A stretch of 64,000 bases of DNA from the NCBI RefSeq assembly GCF_003185655.1, contig NZ_QHJQ01000001.1, positions 186,001 through 250,000 of the forward strand, read 5' to 3'. Positions within the stretch are counted from its first letter, which is position 1, and every line of letters starts with the position of its first letter. Source of the stretch: Coraliomargarita sinensis (GTDB lineage: Bacteria; Verrucomicrobiota; Verrucomicrobiia; Opitutales; Coraliomargaritaceae). The translations under genes and the position numbers were made by a program. Below the pieces are notes generated by a model. That model did no database searches. It saw only the letters and a program-made list of their open reading frames with translations, and was not told where the DNA came from. Positions 1 through 8,611 of the stretch are shown here, in pieces.

Positions 1-751
1 GGGCCATGTGCCCGCGAAGAAAGTCCCCGTTTCGCTTGAAATGCAGCACCGGTTTATCCCCACTGCGCCAGACGCAGAGCCCGGTTTCGCGTATGATTGC
101 CGGATCCTGCCAGCCAACCCCGAGCGCGAGCTCGCTTTCGATGCCGTCATTCCCGTTGAGGAGAGCGTAGGCACCACTCCCGCCGAGGCCTGATTTCTTT
201 TCGTAGTCCCAGTTCGTCAATGAGACCATCGGTGAAATTGCACAATTGACGATGAAGGCACCCTCGCGGGCGTAACGGGGCACATCGAGCCAGCCACCGC
301 CGAAATCGACGCGCAGAGGCGCATAAGCCGGCGTACGGATGTTGCGCACGATCGAACTGGTGGAGACCGGAGTGAACTGCGGCGGAGTCTTCGGCAGCTT
401 GACGTATTCCGCACCGACATGGGCGCAAAGCTCGCGCTTTTGCGCTTCATACTGGTCGTCTTCGGTAACTGCTAAAATGTCCGGCTTAATAGTCAAAAAG
501 TGCTCTTTGAAGTCCAGACCCAGTTCATCGCAGTCGCCAATCACGACCTGATCCACGATATCGAGAGCGGTGATCAGCGCCAGCTTGTGATCCTGCGGGA
601 TCGAGGTTCGGCGCTTTTTGTGCTCCCAGAGGACTTTGTCCGAAGCAAAACAGACGGTTAAATGGTCCCCCAGAGCGCGAGCCTCTTTGAAGAACTGGAT
701 ATGCCCGCCATGAAGGATATCGTAGCAGCCGGATATGAATACTTTTTTCAT
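1..751 (-). CDS. Nucleotidyltransferase fused to GHMP kinase (3' end cut by window edge)
   Basis: Only the first 250 codons are in the window; I read them from the reverse strand starting at the ATG at 751. Residues 1-140 form a cytidylyltransferase-like nucleotidyltransferase domain with the HxGH motif (HGGH, 14-17) and the second signature STSSIV (130-135). From about residue 143 a GHMP kinase begins: RVDFGGG (147-153) is the substrate-side motif and GLGGSGA (188-194) the phosphate-binding loop. The family link suggests phosphorylation of a sugar (heptose- or fucose-like) and transfer of a nucleotide to the sugar phosphate, probably for surface glycan synthesis in the cytoplasm. This would be a non-homologous counterpart of HldE, which uses a ribokinase-type kinase. 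It starts 11 bp after the ahpD stop, so it may share that transcript. The substrate is unknown and the C-terminal half is missing. Confidence 0.75.
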   Translation of the reverse strand, partial: MKKVFISGCYDILHGGHIQFFKEARALGDHLTVCFASDKVLWEHKKRRTSIPQDHKLALITALDIVDQVVIGDCDELGLDFKEHFLTIKPDILAVTEDDQYEAQKRELCAHVGAEYVKLPKTPPQFTPVSTSSIVRNIRTPAYAPLRVDFGGGWLDVPRYAREGAFIVNCAISPMVSLTNWDYEKKSGLGGSGAYALLNGNDGIESELALGVGWQDPAIIRETGLCVWRSGDKPVLHFKRNGDFLRGHMA

Positions 752-762
752 ATAAATGTCGT

Positions 763-1296
763 TTAAACCATCTCCAGGGCTACCGCGACCCCGTTGAGGA
801 CCGAGGCAATACGCACGGCATCGTGCACGTTATCCTCGTTGAGCCCGCCCTTTTTCACCGCTGCTTCATGCGCCTTCAGGCAGAGCTCGCAACCGGCCAG
901 TGCCGCCGGCCCGATGGAGTAGAGCTCGAAATGCGTCTGGTCGGTCGCCACCTGTTTCATGCGTGTCATTCGCAGGTTGAAAGCTTTCTGGGTATAGGCA
1001 TCCGTGTGCATAATGTGGCGAAAACGGAAATAAACCGTATTCATCCCCATGACGGCGGCCGCCCCTTTCGCATCGGAGAGGTGCGCCGCACTGAGGCCCG
1101 CGGCCTTGGCGTCGGCCAGGATCGCAGCGGTCAGTTCCGGGTAACGGATAAAATAGGCTGAAGCCAGAGCACTGCCCCAGGTTTGAATCGTGTTGAGCGA
1201 TTCGCCGCCAAGCACCCGCTGGGCGTTGACATTCAGGTCAATCGCCTCCTCGGGAAGGCGCTCAAGTAGTGCTGAGGTTTTTTCCATGACTGGCAT
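763..1296 (-). CDS. AhpD-like carboxymuconolactone decarboxylase family protein (alkyl hydroperoxidase)
   Basis: A 177-residue protein of the AhpD/CMD fold. The diagnostic redox motif CELC-x-x-x-H (Cys136, Cys139, His143) sits in a helix and is preceded by a glutamate at about residue 124, as in AhpD proton-relay sites. AhpD proteins reduce peroxides or recycle AhpC with a CxxC pair. The ATG at 1296 is preceded by AGG at a 6-base distance; a second ATG at 1287 is also possible. The TetR gene lies 44 bp upstream on the same strand and the nucleotidyltransferase-kinase fusion 11 bp downstream. No AhpC is nearby, so the electron partner is unknown. Confidence 0.8.
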   Translation of the reverse strand: MPVMEKTSALLERLPEEAIDLNVNAQRVLGGESLNTIQTWGSALASAYFIRYPELTAAILADAKAAGLSAAHLSDAKGAAAVMGMNTVYFRFRHIMHTDAYTQKAFNLRMTRMKQVATDQTHFELYSIGPAALAGCELCLKAHEAAVKKGGLNEDNVHDAVRIASVLNGVAVALEMV

Positions 1297-1340
1297 CCAC
1301 AACCTATTAACCGCAGCCAGTCAATCCGTAGAACAGGGGA

Positions 1341-1913
1341 TTAGGCCTGGGAACTGAGTGCACAGAGCCGCTCTGCTGCGGCCAGTGCGTCATCCAGCGG
1401 CCAGGTCGCCTTCAGATTCTGGGCTTCCGTCATTGCTCCGGAGAAAAGGAGAAAGACGGCCGTCCCCAGGCGTTTGGCTTGATCCTCGTCAACCAGAGTT
1501 CCAACGAGCTTGATGAAGAACGCTCTCTGCTGTCGTTTATACTGGTCGATCAGTTCGGCCAGATCCGGTTCTTCCTCCACATCAATTCCCGCGGCCGTGT
1601 TGGCAAATTGGCAGGAGCGATAGCCGTTGCTCTCCACCCAATTGCGCATGGCATAAAAATACTTCCGCAGGCGACGGTCTTTGTCCGGGAGGCGCTCCAT
1701 GAAATTGTCATGCATCACCGACATGCCCTTAGCGAGGCGTTGCAGCCAGGCGCAGCCCAGTGCGGACTTATTGGAAAAGTGTCGATAAAACTCCGCACGC
1801 GACAGGCCGCTGGCCGTGATGACTTCGTCCAGTGACACCGCAGCATAGCCACGCTTGTGGAACAACTCACCTGCGGCAGCAAGAATGCGTTCGTTTTTCG
1901 TACGCTCAGCCAT
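1341..1913 (-). CDS. TetR family transcriptional regulator
   Basis: A 190-residue protein with an N-terminal TetR helix-turn-helix: ERILAAAGELFHKRGYAAVS followed by SLDEVITASGLSRAEFYRHF and then NKSAL. The C-terminal ligand-binding half resembles the TetR_C types that sense oxidants or small hydrophobic compounds, but the ligand cannot be read from sequence. The start is the ATG at 1913; reading further upstream would need a TTG at 1952. No strong ribosome binding site is visible. It lies directly upstream of the AhpD-like gene in the same orientation, so it likely autoregulates an operon with it (inference). Confidence 0.85.
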   Translation of the reverse strand: MAERTKNERILAAAGELFHKRGYAAVSLDEVITASGLSRAEFYRHFSNKSALGCAWLQRLAKGMSVMHDNFMERLPDKDRRLRKYFYAMRNWVESNGYRSCQFANTAAGIDVEEEPDLAELIDQYKRQQRAFFIKLVGTLVDEDQAKRLGTAVFLLFSGAMTEAQNLKATWPLDDALAAAERLCALSSQA

Positions 1914-2063
1914 TTTATCGATGATAACATACCATCCCGTGCGGAGAGGCAAGCACCGCGCCCGCCAGCGGGCTTTTTTAGATTTTTATTACAGCGCCGA
2001 TCGAGGTTCGCACGATTTTCAACATTTACATGAACGTATGAAATCGCATCCTCCGCGAACCTC

Positions 2064-3455
2064 ATGAACCGGGTTTACATAAAGACTTACGGGTGCCAGA
2101 TGAACGAACGGGACTCCGAAGCCGTCGCGGCAATGCTGCGCGGCAAGGGCTACTCTATGGTCGAAAACGAGAGCGAGGCCGATGTCATCCTGCTCAATAC
2201 CTGCAGTGTGCGCGACCAGGCCGAACAAAAAGCGATCGGTAAAGCCGGACACGTCACCGCACGGAAGAGAAAGAACCCGAACCTGATCGTGGGGATTATG
2301 GGCTGTATGGCCCAGAACCGGGGCGACGAGTTGATCGACCGACTACCGGACCTCGATCTGGTGGTGGGCACGCAGAAATTTCACCGTGTTCCGGAGCACC
2401 TCGATGCCATGATCGCCACCATGCAGGGGCAAGGGCCACGCCCTGAAAGCATTGTCGACCTGGAGGAAGAGGCGGGCTCGCAAAATACCATTCGCTCGCA
2501 CGTGGAAGATAAGCGGCAGGTTTCGGCCTTTGTCAGCATCATGCAGGGCTGTAACATGAAGTGTTCCTATTGTATCGTGCCGAAGACCCGCGGCGAAGAA
2601 CGCGGACGTCCCATGGAATCGATTCTCGAAGAAGTGCGCGAGTTGGCCGCGAAAGGCACGCGTGAAGTCACCCTGCTCGGGCAAATCGTCAACCAATACG
2701 GCGTGCGCGAGTTTCCTTTTGTCGAAAAGAAAAGCCCCTTCGTGCAGTTGCTGGAGCAGGTCAACGAAATCGACGGGATCGAGCGTATCCGCTTTACCAG
2801 CCCCCATCCTGTCGGCTTCCGGAAGGACCTGATCGATTGTTACGCCCGTCTCCCCAAGCTTTGCGAGTACATCCACTTCCCCATGCAAAGCGGGAGTAAC
2901 CGCATTCTGAAGGCCATGCGCCGCCCCTACACGATCGAGAAGTTCCGCAGCATTATCGAACAGCTGCGCGAAGTACGGCCTGATATCTATATTTCCACCG
3001 ATATCATCGTCGGTTTCCCCGGCGAAACGGAAGAGGATTTTGAACTCACCCGAAAGCATTTCGAAGAAATCGGCTTTGATATGGCCTATCTCTTCAAATA
3101 TAGCGTGCGACCGGGCACCACGGCCGAGCCGCTGGGCGACCCCGTGGCCACTGAAGTGAAAGAGGAAAGAAATCAAAAATTACTCGATATTCTGGGCAAG
3201 CGCTCACTGACCCGAAACGAATCGCTGGTCGGTCACATTGAAGAGGTCCTGCTGGAAGGTCCGGCCAAACGCGGTGAAGGAATGTTCATGGGCCGCACAC
3301 GCGGCCACCGAAAAGTGATCGTGCCGGCGAGTGAACGCCTGGTGGGTGAACTTGTTCCGGTCCGGATCAATAGTGCCACCGCCAGTACGCTGATGGGTGA
3401 GCTCATGCTGGAAGGTGTCGAACCTGCCCCGACCGCTTACGCTAATTCGATTTAA
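2064..3455 (+). CDS. miaB: tRNA-2-methylthio-N6-dimethylallyladenosine synthase MiaB
   Basis: 463 residues, the normal MiaB length. MiaB adds the 2-methylthio group to isopentenyl-A37 of tRNAs reading UNN codons. The N-terminal UPF0004 domain carries the three auxiliary-cluster cysteines (GCQMN, NTCSVRDQAE, GCMAQ). The radical-SAM cluster CNMKCSYC follows at about residue 160, then VPKTRGEERGR and the final TRAM domain. The start ATG at 2064 gives the canonical N-terminus MNRVYIKTYGCQMN. It stands alone, divergent from tetR. Two tandem hairpins follow the gene at 3482-3518. Confidence 0.97.
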   Translation: MNRVYIKTYGCQMNERDSEAVAAMLRGKGYSMVENESEADVILLNTCSVRDQAEQKAIGKAGHVTARKRKNPNLIVGIMGCMAQNRGDELIDRLPDLDLVVGTQKFHRVPEHLDAMIATMQGQGPRPESIVDLEEEAGSQNTIRSHVEDKRQVSAFVSIMQGCNMKCSYCIVPKTRGEERGRPMESILEEVRELAAKGTREVTLLGQIVNQYGVREFPFVEKKSPFVQLLEQVNEIDGIERIRFTSPHPVGFRKDLIDCYARLPKLCEYIHFPMQSGSNRILKAMRRPYTIEKFRSIIEQLREVRPDIYISTDIIVGFPGETEEDFELTRKHFEEIGFDMAYLFKYSVRPGTTAEPLGDPVATEVKEERNQKLLDILGKRSLTRNESLVGHIEEVLLEGPAKRGEGMFMGRTRGHRKVIVPASERLVGELVPVRINSATASTLMGELMLEGVEPAPTAYANSI

Positions 3456-3481
3456 ATATAGCTTACTCGGATTCATGTCGC

Positions 3482-3518
3482 AGAGCCAGTCCTCTGGCTC
3501 TCATTCCTGGCTAGGAAT
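3482..3518. other. Two tandem perfect hairpins downstream of miaB
   Basis: AGAGCCAG-TCCT-CTGGCTCT (3482-3501) is followed at once by ATTCCT-GGCT-AGGAAT (3503-3518). There is no T-run, so this is not a typical intrinsic terminator. Part of the second hairpin (3502-3514) recurs inverted at 13997-14009, which points to a repeat element. Confidence 0.6.
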
Positions 3519-3565
3519 GTGGATCGCAAAGGACCCGACTTCGCAAAACTACGCCGAGACGTTGC

Positions 3566-3590
3566 GGCCAAAGGCTAAGGCCTTCGGCTA
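3566..3590 (-). repeat. REP-like unit shared with 14031-14056
   Basis: Read on the minus strand this 25-mer begins TAGCCGAAGGCC and ends TTTGGCC. It matches 22 of 25 bases of the unit at 14032-14056, which is headed by GTAG. The flanking 13-mer at 3502-3514 is also shared, in the other order. The stretch 3546-3559 resembles the inner part of the long form of REP family A. Confidence 0.45.
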
Positions 3591-3609
3591 TGTCGAACGG
3601 CTCTGCCGG

Positions 3610-3972
3610 TTAAATGGAACAACTGCCGGAGTGATGATCGTTTAAAATGTAACGACCATCCTTGAAAGCGGCAAAATAGCACCCTATGCGCGGGTGATTT
3701 ATGGGCACGCCGCTTTCATCGGGTTCGAGATTGGACTGTGCGACGTAGGTGCTCAAACCGCCGCTGTCATGGACCAAAACGTGATACCAGGGCTGTTCTT
3801 TGACAGGCTGGGTTTTGTTCGACTGGTACCAGGTCTCTCCTGCCATGCAGTAAGGGTCGTGCGACACCACAACACCGCGGTAACCATAGAGTCGATGATG
3901 CACAAGGTCACCCGGTTCAAAACGAAGCGTCACACGCGCGTTGCCTTCCAAATCTGTAAAAGCGATGAGCAC
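3610..3972 (-). CDS. HspQ/YccV-like hemimethylated-DNA-binding domain protein
   Basis: About 120 residues with the YccV/HspQ fold signature: FEPGDLVHHRLYGYRGVV, a DP pair, then QPWYHVLV and a terminal YVAQSNLE. In enterobacteria HspQ is a specificity factor for the Lon protease and binds hemimethylated DNA; here only the fold can be asserted. The start is uncertain: no ATG lies in frame. I use the GTG at 3972, which keeps the gene clear of the ispH stop at 4004; a TTG at 4041 would overlap ispH. It lies 31 bp downstream of ispH on the same strand and may be cotranscribed. Confidence 0.75.
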   Translation of the reverse strand: MLIAFTDLEGNARVTLRFEPGDLVHHRLYGYRGVVVSHDPYCMAGETWYQSNKTQPVKEQPWYHVLVHDSGGLSTYVAQSNLEPDESGVPINHPRIGCYFAAFKDGRYILNDHHSGSCSI

Positions 3973-4003
3973 GATACCAACATTAGCAGCAAATAAGCAT
4001 TCC

Positions 4004-5665
4004 TCAACTCTCCGGAGGAAAAGCCTCCAAAATTTCCTCAACAGGCCTCAAGGCATCACTTGGGTAGAAGCTGTTGATCCTGTGGATCACCTGCTGGATG
4101 ATCCCGTCCGGGCAGGACGCGCCTCCAGTCAGTAAAATACGGGGCGGCGCTCCGGCCTGACTCAAGAACGGGCGTTCCTCTTCCGATTTTTCCGGCAATT
4201 TATCGAGGTTGTAGGGAAAGACATAATGCCGGATCCGGTCGTGCGAGAGGATGTTTTTTTCCGACTGGATGTAATGCGCCCGTTTACCGAAGCGTTCTTC
4301 GCAGACGCGGTAGAGTTGGAAAGTGTTGGAGCTGTTTTTTCCGCCGACGACCAGCGCGATATCCACAGGCATTTCGACCGCTTTTTGCAGCGCATCCTGG
4401 TTCACTTGTGTGGCGTAGCAGAGTGTATCGCCCTTACCTTTCGACCAGATATGCTCGCTGGCATGATCCTCGCCGTATTGCTCGACGATAACGCCGCGTA
4501 GATAATCGATAATGCGCAGGGTTTCATTGCGCAACAAGGTGGTCTGGTTGACCACTGCAATACGGTCGAGATCGACCTCCGGATCGAATCCACGGGAGTA
4601 GAGACCGGCAAAAGCATTTTCGAATAATTCACGCCGTTCCGCCCCGCTGGTTCTCAAAACCGCTGCCAATTTTTCCGCATGGGCCAGATTTCGCAACATC
4701 AGGGCAGGACCGTAGCTGGAGGCATTGGAAAAAGTCGCCTTGGTCTCCTCATGTTCGGACTTGCCGTGAATCAAGACGGTAAAGCCTTCTTCGGCATACC
4801 GACGGGCTGCCTTCCAGACTTTCTCCACCAGCATGCAGGTCGCGTCATTTTCACGGATCGATACGCCGCGTTTCACCAGCCTGGCCTTGTCCTCATTCGT
4901 CGCCCCAAAAGCGGGTATGATGACTAAATCGTCACCCGAAACCTTGTTCCACAGCGCATCGGGATCGTCGGCACCGTTGGCCGGACTACCGTCTGCCCGC
5001 AGCGGAAGCCCTTTATCCGTCTGCAGGTAACGAAGACCGCGGGCCAGCAGATCCTCGTTCACATAGGGATTGTGGATCAGCTCGCTGAGCATGAAAACCC
5101 GCTTTCCGGGGTTTGCCGCCACCGTTTCGTAAGCGCGCTCAATCGCATTCTGCACACCGAGGCAAAACCCGAAATGACTGGGAATAACGTAGCGCACCGC
5201 ACCAAAGTCCAGTTCGGCGGGCTCGCCGGATTTTTTCTCTTTGGTCCGCCGCGCCGCTTTGATTGCGGCACAAAGCTTACTCTGGTAGAGCGCCTCCGAC
5301 TGATCATCGATGTAGACCGACTGGTTGCGCTCCCTGGCGGTCCGGAAGCGGTAAATGTATTCGTTCTCACCCTGCCCGAGATAAGGTAACTCGTGCACAT
5401 GCGGTTCGATCCGCTCAAGCAGGGAGGAAAGTTCCGCCTCACAGTTTGCGGATAAGAGATCTTCCAGAGCCTTAAATTCCCCCTTCCCGTCGACGGGGCC
5501 ATCCATCTCAGCGACACGGATCAGGTGATCTCCATCGGACAACCATTCCGTGAAAGCCTCCTCGGGTAGATCCACCCCCATAAGCCGGGTGGCTTCGCCG
5601 TCGGGAGAATCCACCAGCAAACGGTGCTGGTGATCGAAAATTAGGTCTGTTCTAAGCTGACTCAT
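4004..5665 (-). CDS. ispH: 4-hydroxy-3-methylbut-2-enyl diphosphate reductase IspH with long N-terminal extension
   Basis: IspH catalyses the last step of the MEP isoprenoid pathway with a [4Fe-4S] cluster. The three cluster cysteines are visible: HFGFCLGV (Cys168), NDATCMLV (about 275) and TGGASCPDG (about 520). The HGKSEHEET segment and the NSSNTFQL substrate motif are also present. The protein has 553 residues against about 310 in typical IspH. The surplus is a roughly 155-residue N-terminal segment I do not recognise, plus short insertions, one after LRYLQTD. The start ATG at 5665 is the only plausible one. It is divergent from the RelE-like gene, with 69 bp between them. Confidence 0.93.
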   Translation of the reverse strand: MSQLRTDLIFDHQHRLLVDSPDGEATRLMGVDLPEEAFTEWLSDGDHLIRVAEMDGPVDGKGEFKALEDLLSANCEAELSSLLERIEPHVHELPYLGQGENEYIYRFRTARERNQSVYIDDQSEALYQSKLCAAIKAARRTKEKKSGEPAELDFGAVRYVIPSHFGFCLGVQNAIERAYETVAANPGKRVFMLSELIHNPYVNEDLLARGLRYLQTDKGLPLRADGSPANGADDPDALWNKVSGDDLVIIPAFGATNEDKARLVKRGVSIRENDATCMLVEKVWKAARRYAEEGFTVLIHGKSEHEETKATFSNASSYGPALMLRNLAHAEKLAAVLRTSGAERRELFENAFAGLYSRGFDPEVDLDRIAVVNQTTLLRNETLRIIDYLRGVIVEQYGEDHASEHIWSKGKGDTLCYATQVNQDALQKAVEMPVDIALVVGGKNSSNTFQLYRVCEERFGKRAHYIQSEKNILSHDRIRHYVFPYNLDKLPEKSEEERPFLSQAGAPPRILLTGGASCPDGIIQQVIHRINSFYPSDALRPVEEILEAFPPES

Positions 5666-5734
5666 CGGGGGACATTCTTAAGTTGCACAACCAACAAGGC
5701 AACTTAGGTTAAACATACTTCAAAGCATAGATAC

Positions 5735-6103
5735 ATGTTCCAAGTCAATTTCAGCGAGCAAAGCATGCATGAGCTCAACCAGCTCGACACCCGATCACAA
5801 ATGATGCTGGTCGAGGTGGTGAGCACCTTGACGCAGCATCAGTTGGACCATCCGAGCGAGGAGCTCGGCCGGTTCCACCGCGGGGGGAAAACCCTCTACC
5901 GGGTCCGGGCGGGAGAGTTTCGGATTTATTTCGAACAGGATGGCGATGCACTTTATGCCCACTACATCCTGCATAAAAATACGCTGAGCGACTTCATCTT
6001 CCGGTCGCGGCTTCCGGTTTCCGAAGAATTTCTCGCCGAGCAGCACGACTCCTTTTGGAAGTATCTCGAATCGCTCCGCGAAAAAGATACCACGGAAGAC
6101 TAG
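5735..6103 (+). CDS. Lone RelE/ParE-superfamily toxin-like protein
   Basis: 122 residues with the RelE/ParE pattern: an N-terminal beta strand and helix, then LGRFHRGGKTLYRVRAGEFR followed by IYFE, as in mRNA-interferase or gyrase toxins. A longer than usual C-terminal tail follows (SEEFLAEQHDSFWKYLES). No antitoxin-sized gene lies on either side: ispH is divergent upstream and pssA starts 24 bp downstream. It may be a domesticated or regulatory RelE-like protein rather than an active toxin. A perfect hairpin follows the stop codon. Confidence 0.6.
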   Translation: MFQVNFSEQSMHELNQLDTRSQMMLVEVVSTLTQHQLDHPSEELGRFHRGGKTLYRVRAGEFRIYFEQDGDALYAHYILHKNTLSDFIFRSRLPVSEEFLAEQHDSFWKYLESLREKDTTED

Positions 6104-6119
6104 GTTCGCTTAGGCGAAC
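6104..6119. other. Short perfect hairpin between toxin-like gene and pssA
   Basis: GTTCGC-TTAG-GCGAAC begins directly after the TAG stop codon and ends 8 bp before the pssA start. It has no T-run. It could modulate translation of pssA; this is inference. Confidence 0.4.
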
Positions 6120-6127
6120 GTCATTAT

Positions 6128-7006
6128 ATGACAGAACCGACCGATAAAGAGCACAACCCGCATCAATACGCCGATTCGGGCGAGGCCAGCCACATCTATC
6201 TTCTACCGAACAGTCTGACTGCCGGTAATCTGTTTTTTGGTTTTCTGGCGATTCTGAAGTGCATTCAGGCGAATTATGAGACCGACCAGACCGTCGTTTC
6301 GGAATATTACACCCACGCCGTCTGGTTTATTCTTTTCGGTGTGATTTGTGACGCGCTGGACGGACGTGTGGCCCGGCTGGGGGGAAGGGAGTCCCTGTTT
6401 GGTAAGGAGTTCGACTCCATCGCGGATGTGATTTCCTTCGGCCTGGCACCGGCCCTGATGATGATTTTCCTCGTACTGACGCCGACGGTGGAAACTTATC
6501 CGGTCTTTCTACAGATCAGCTGGTTGATCGGTTTTGTTTATCTGCTTTGCGCCGGCGTCCGGCTGGCACGATTCAATGTGCTCACCCACCCGATGCTCCC
6601 CCCGGCGGAACAACTCAAGGGGACCAAGGATTTTCTCGGGCTACCCGTGCCCGCGGCTGCCGGGATGATTGCCTCATTGGTGCTCGTCATCACCAGTTTG
6701 GAAACACCCACCTTCGATTCGCGTAGTCTGGCTCTGGTCATTCCCCCCTTCATGCTGGCCATCGCCTACCTCATGGTCAGCAACATCCCTTACCCGAGTT
6801 TCAAAGACATCGACTGGCAGACACAAACGAAGTTTCGCAGCTTCATCTGTTTGGTCCTGGGTGTCGGCACCGCCTTCTTCTTTAAAGAGTTCTTTTTCGC
6901 CATCATCTTTTTCGCTTACATTGTTTACGGTCCGGCACGGCATCTTTTCCGGATCTATCGTGCCCGAAAACGGCTGTCACGCAGCTCGGAAAGTTCCGGT
7001 GAATAA
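6128..7006 (+). CDS. pssA: CDP-diacylglycerol-serine O-phosphatidyltransferase
   Basis: 292 residues. The CDP-alcohol phosphatidyltransferase motif D-x2-DG-x2-AR-x8-G-x3-D-x3-D is complete in CDALDGRVARLGGRESLFGK followed by EFDSIAD (about residues 77-103). The protein makes phosphatidylserine, the precursor of phosphatidylethanolamine, in the inner membrane. About eight hydrophobic segments follow, with FFFKEFFFAIIFFAYIVYG near the end. The soluble N-terminus (MTEPTDKEHNPHQYADS) and basic C-terminal tail are typical. No phosphatidylserine decarboxylase is adjacent. Confidence 0.92.
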   Translation: MTEPTDKEHNPHQYADSGEASHIYLLPNSLTAGNLFFGFLAILKCIQANYETDQTVVSEYYTHAVWFILFGVICDALDGRVARLGGRESLFGKEFDSIADVISFGLAPALMMIFLVLTPTVETYPVFLQISWLIGFVYLLCAGVRLARFNVLTHPMLPPAEQLKGTKDFLGLPVPAAAGMIASLVLVITSLETPTFDSRSLALVIPPFMLAIAYLMVSNIPYPSFKDIDWQTQTKFRSFICLVLGVGTAFFFKEFFFAIIFFAYIVYGPARHLFRIYRARKRLSRSSESSGE

Positions 7007-7247
7007 ACTGCGAATAACTGTGGACGCCTTGTGAAGTCGAAAAAACTTTTTCACTTTGTTCACTCTATTGAAAATTTACCCGCATCATTCTTCACCGATA
7101 AAATTGAACGTAAATTGCTTGCCCGCAGTAAGTTGATGAGTTTTTCTCACTGCACACACTACTTACTGTTATGAAGAGATTTATATATATAAAAAGAACT
7201 CTTACATAAGCATTGCCAGTAAGTCTGAAAAACCTGACAAATTCACC
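7007..7247 (+). promoter_or_regulatory. AT-rich leader of dnaN
   Basis: The 241 bp between pssA and dnaN are clearly more AT-rich than the surroundings, with a run of alternating T and A around 7170-7190. The dnaN promoter very likely lies here. I looked for DnaA boxes: TGTGGAC near 7019 is only a partial match, so I do not call an origin. Confidence 0.4.
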
Positions 7248-8375
7248 ATGAAATTTCAGATCAACCAGGATCACTTTAGTAACGGCCTCCAACAGGTTCT
7301 CAACGTCGTCGCCACCCGCTCCACCATGCCGATCCTCAGCAACGTGCTGATCGAGGCATCCGAAGGGCACATTTCGCTGACCACCACCAACCTCGATCTG
7401 GGCATCCGCTGCCGCATCAAGGCCGAAGTCAGCGATGCGGGCAGCATCACCCTACCCGTCCGCAAGCTCGCCACCATCGTTCGGGAGTTGCCCCAATCCG
7501 ACGTCTTCGTCGAATCCGGCGACAACAACCAGACCAAGATCACTTCCGGCGGTTCGCACTTCAAAATCATGGGCATCAGCGCCGAGGAGTTTCCTCCGCT
7601 GCCGAGCTTCGAGAACCGCAAGGTCTTTGAGCTCTCCCAGGAGGAAATCGTCAGCATGCTGAAGAGTGTTTCCTACGCCCAGTCCACGGATGAGAACCGC
7701 TACATCCTGAACGGGGTTTATTTCAATTTTGCGGACGAAAAGCTGACACTGGTGGCCACCGACGGCCGTCGTCTTGGTCTGACCGCCCTGGAAACCGAAA
7801 TCAGCGAGGACAACGCGGGCAGCCTCATCCTTCCGGCCAAAACCGTCGCCGAGCTCGAGCGCCTGCTCGGGAAGGGTGAGAAGGTGAAGGTGGCCTTTAA
7901 CGACCGTCAGGCCGCATTTGAAATTGCCATCGATGACACGGGCGATTCCGGGCTCACCGATCATCTCTACCTCGTCTCCAAGGTCGTGGAGGGCAATTAC
8001 CCGAACTACCGTCAGGTGATTCCCAAGGAGACCGAGCACCGCGTGAAAATCGAGCGTGAGCTCATGCTCGAGTGCGTGCACCGTGCTGCGTTGGTGACTT
8101 CGGAAAAGAACAATTCGGTCAAGCTCAAGGTCAGCAAAAACCTTTTGGAAATCTCCGGTTCCTCCAGCGAATACGGTGAATCCCACGAGTCGATGGCGAT
8201 CGCTTACGACGGCCCGGAAGTACAGGTTGCCTTCAATCCGCAGTTTCTGATGGAGCCGCTTAAGGCGCTAACCAAGGACGAAGTCTTCTTTGAGTTCAAG
8301 GACGAGCTCAGCCCGGGTCTATTCAAGACGCTGGATAACTTCATCTGTGTGATCATGCCGTTGCGGCTGAACTAG
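7248..8375 (+). CDS. dnaN: DNA polymerase III beta subunit (sliding clamp)
   Basis: 375 residues, the standard length for the three-domain clamp. The N-terminus [20 protein letters not shown], the internal [20 protein letters not shown] and the C-terminal VIMPLRLN are hallmark DnaN sequences. The clamp dimer tethers Pol III and partner proteins to DNA. The start ATG at 7248 is unambiguous. dnaN stands alone here, without dnaA or recF, so the classical origin operon is split. It is followed by a strong intrinsic terminator at 8575-8603. Confidence 0.98.
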   Translation: MKFQINQDHFSNGLQQVLNVVATRSTMPILSNVLIEASEGHISLTTTNLDLGIRCRIKAEVSDAGSITLPVRKLATIVRELPQSDVFVESGDNNQTKITSGGSHFKIMGISAEEFPPLPSFENRKVFELSQEEIVSMLKSVSYAQSTDENRYILNGVYFNFADEKLTLVATDGRRLGLTALETEISEDNAGSLILPAKTVAELERLLGKGEKVKVAFNDRQAAFEIAIDDTGDSGLTDHLYLVSKVVEGNYPNYRQVIPKETEHRVKIERELMLECVHRAALVTSEKNNSVKLKVSKNLLEISGSSSEYGESHESMAIAYDGPEVQVAFNPQFLMEPLKALTKDEVFFEFKDELSPGLFKTLDNFICVIMPLRLN

Positions 8376-8574
8376 TGTTTGATCCCGTAAGTTTTAATCT
8401 TTGTAGAGAACTTGCGCGAGCAAGGTCTTTGGACTGGCCAAGGACTTTCCGAATCGACGGCACTCGCCTGACATCGCTACGGTCTTTAAAAGCAGGTGGA
8501 ATAAATTTGTTTAAAAGACTGATGGCACGCTCCACTCGCCTTTGGAACATTCCATCCATATCATCTTACCAAAC

Positions 8575-8603
8575 AGGGTGGCCGCAGGGTCACCCTTTTC
8601 TTT
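8575..8603 (+). terminator. Rho-independent terminator after dnaN
   Basis: AGGGTGGCC-GCAG-GGTCACCCT (8575-8596, one G-T pair) followed by TTTCTTT. It lies 200 bp after the dnaN stop and just before the next gene. The stretch between (8376-8574) shows no convincing gene. Confidence 0.8.
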
Positions 8604-8611
8604 AAGTATTT

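Noticed and set aside
7007..7247. Replication origin next to dnaN
   Set aside because: The stretch is AT-rich, but no cluster of DnaA boxes is visible and dnaA is not adjacent.
8353..8559. Small minus-strand frame overlapping the end of dnaN
   Set aside because: It overlaps certain coding sequence, has no domain and lies before the dnaN terminator.
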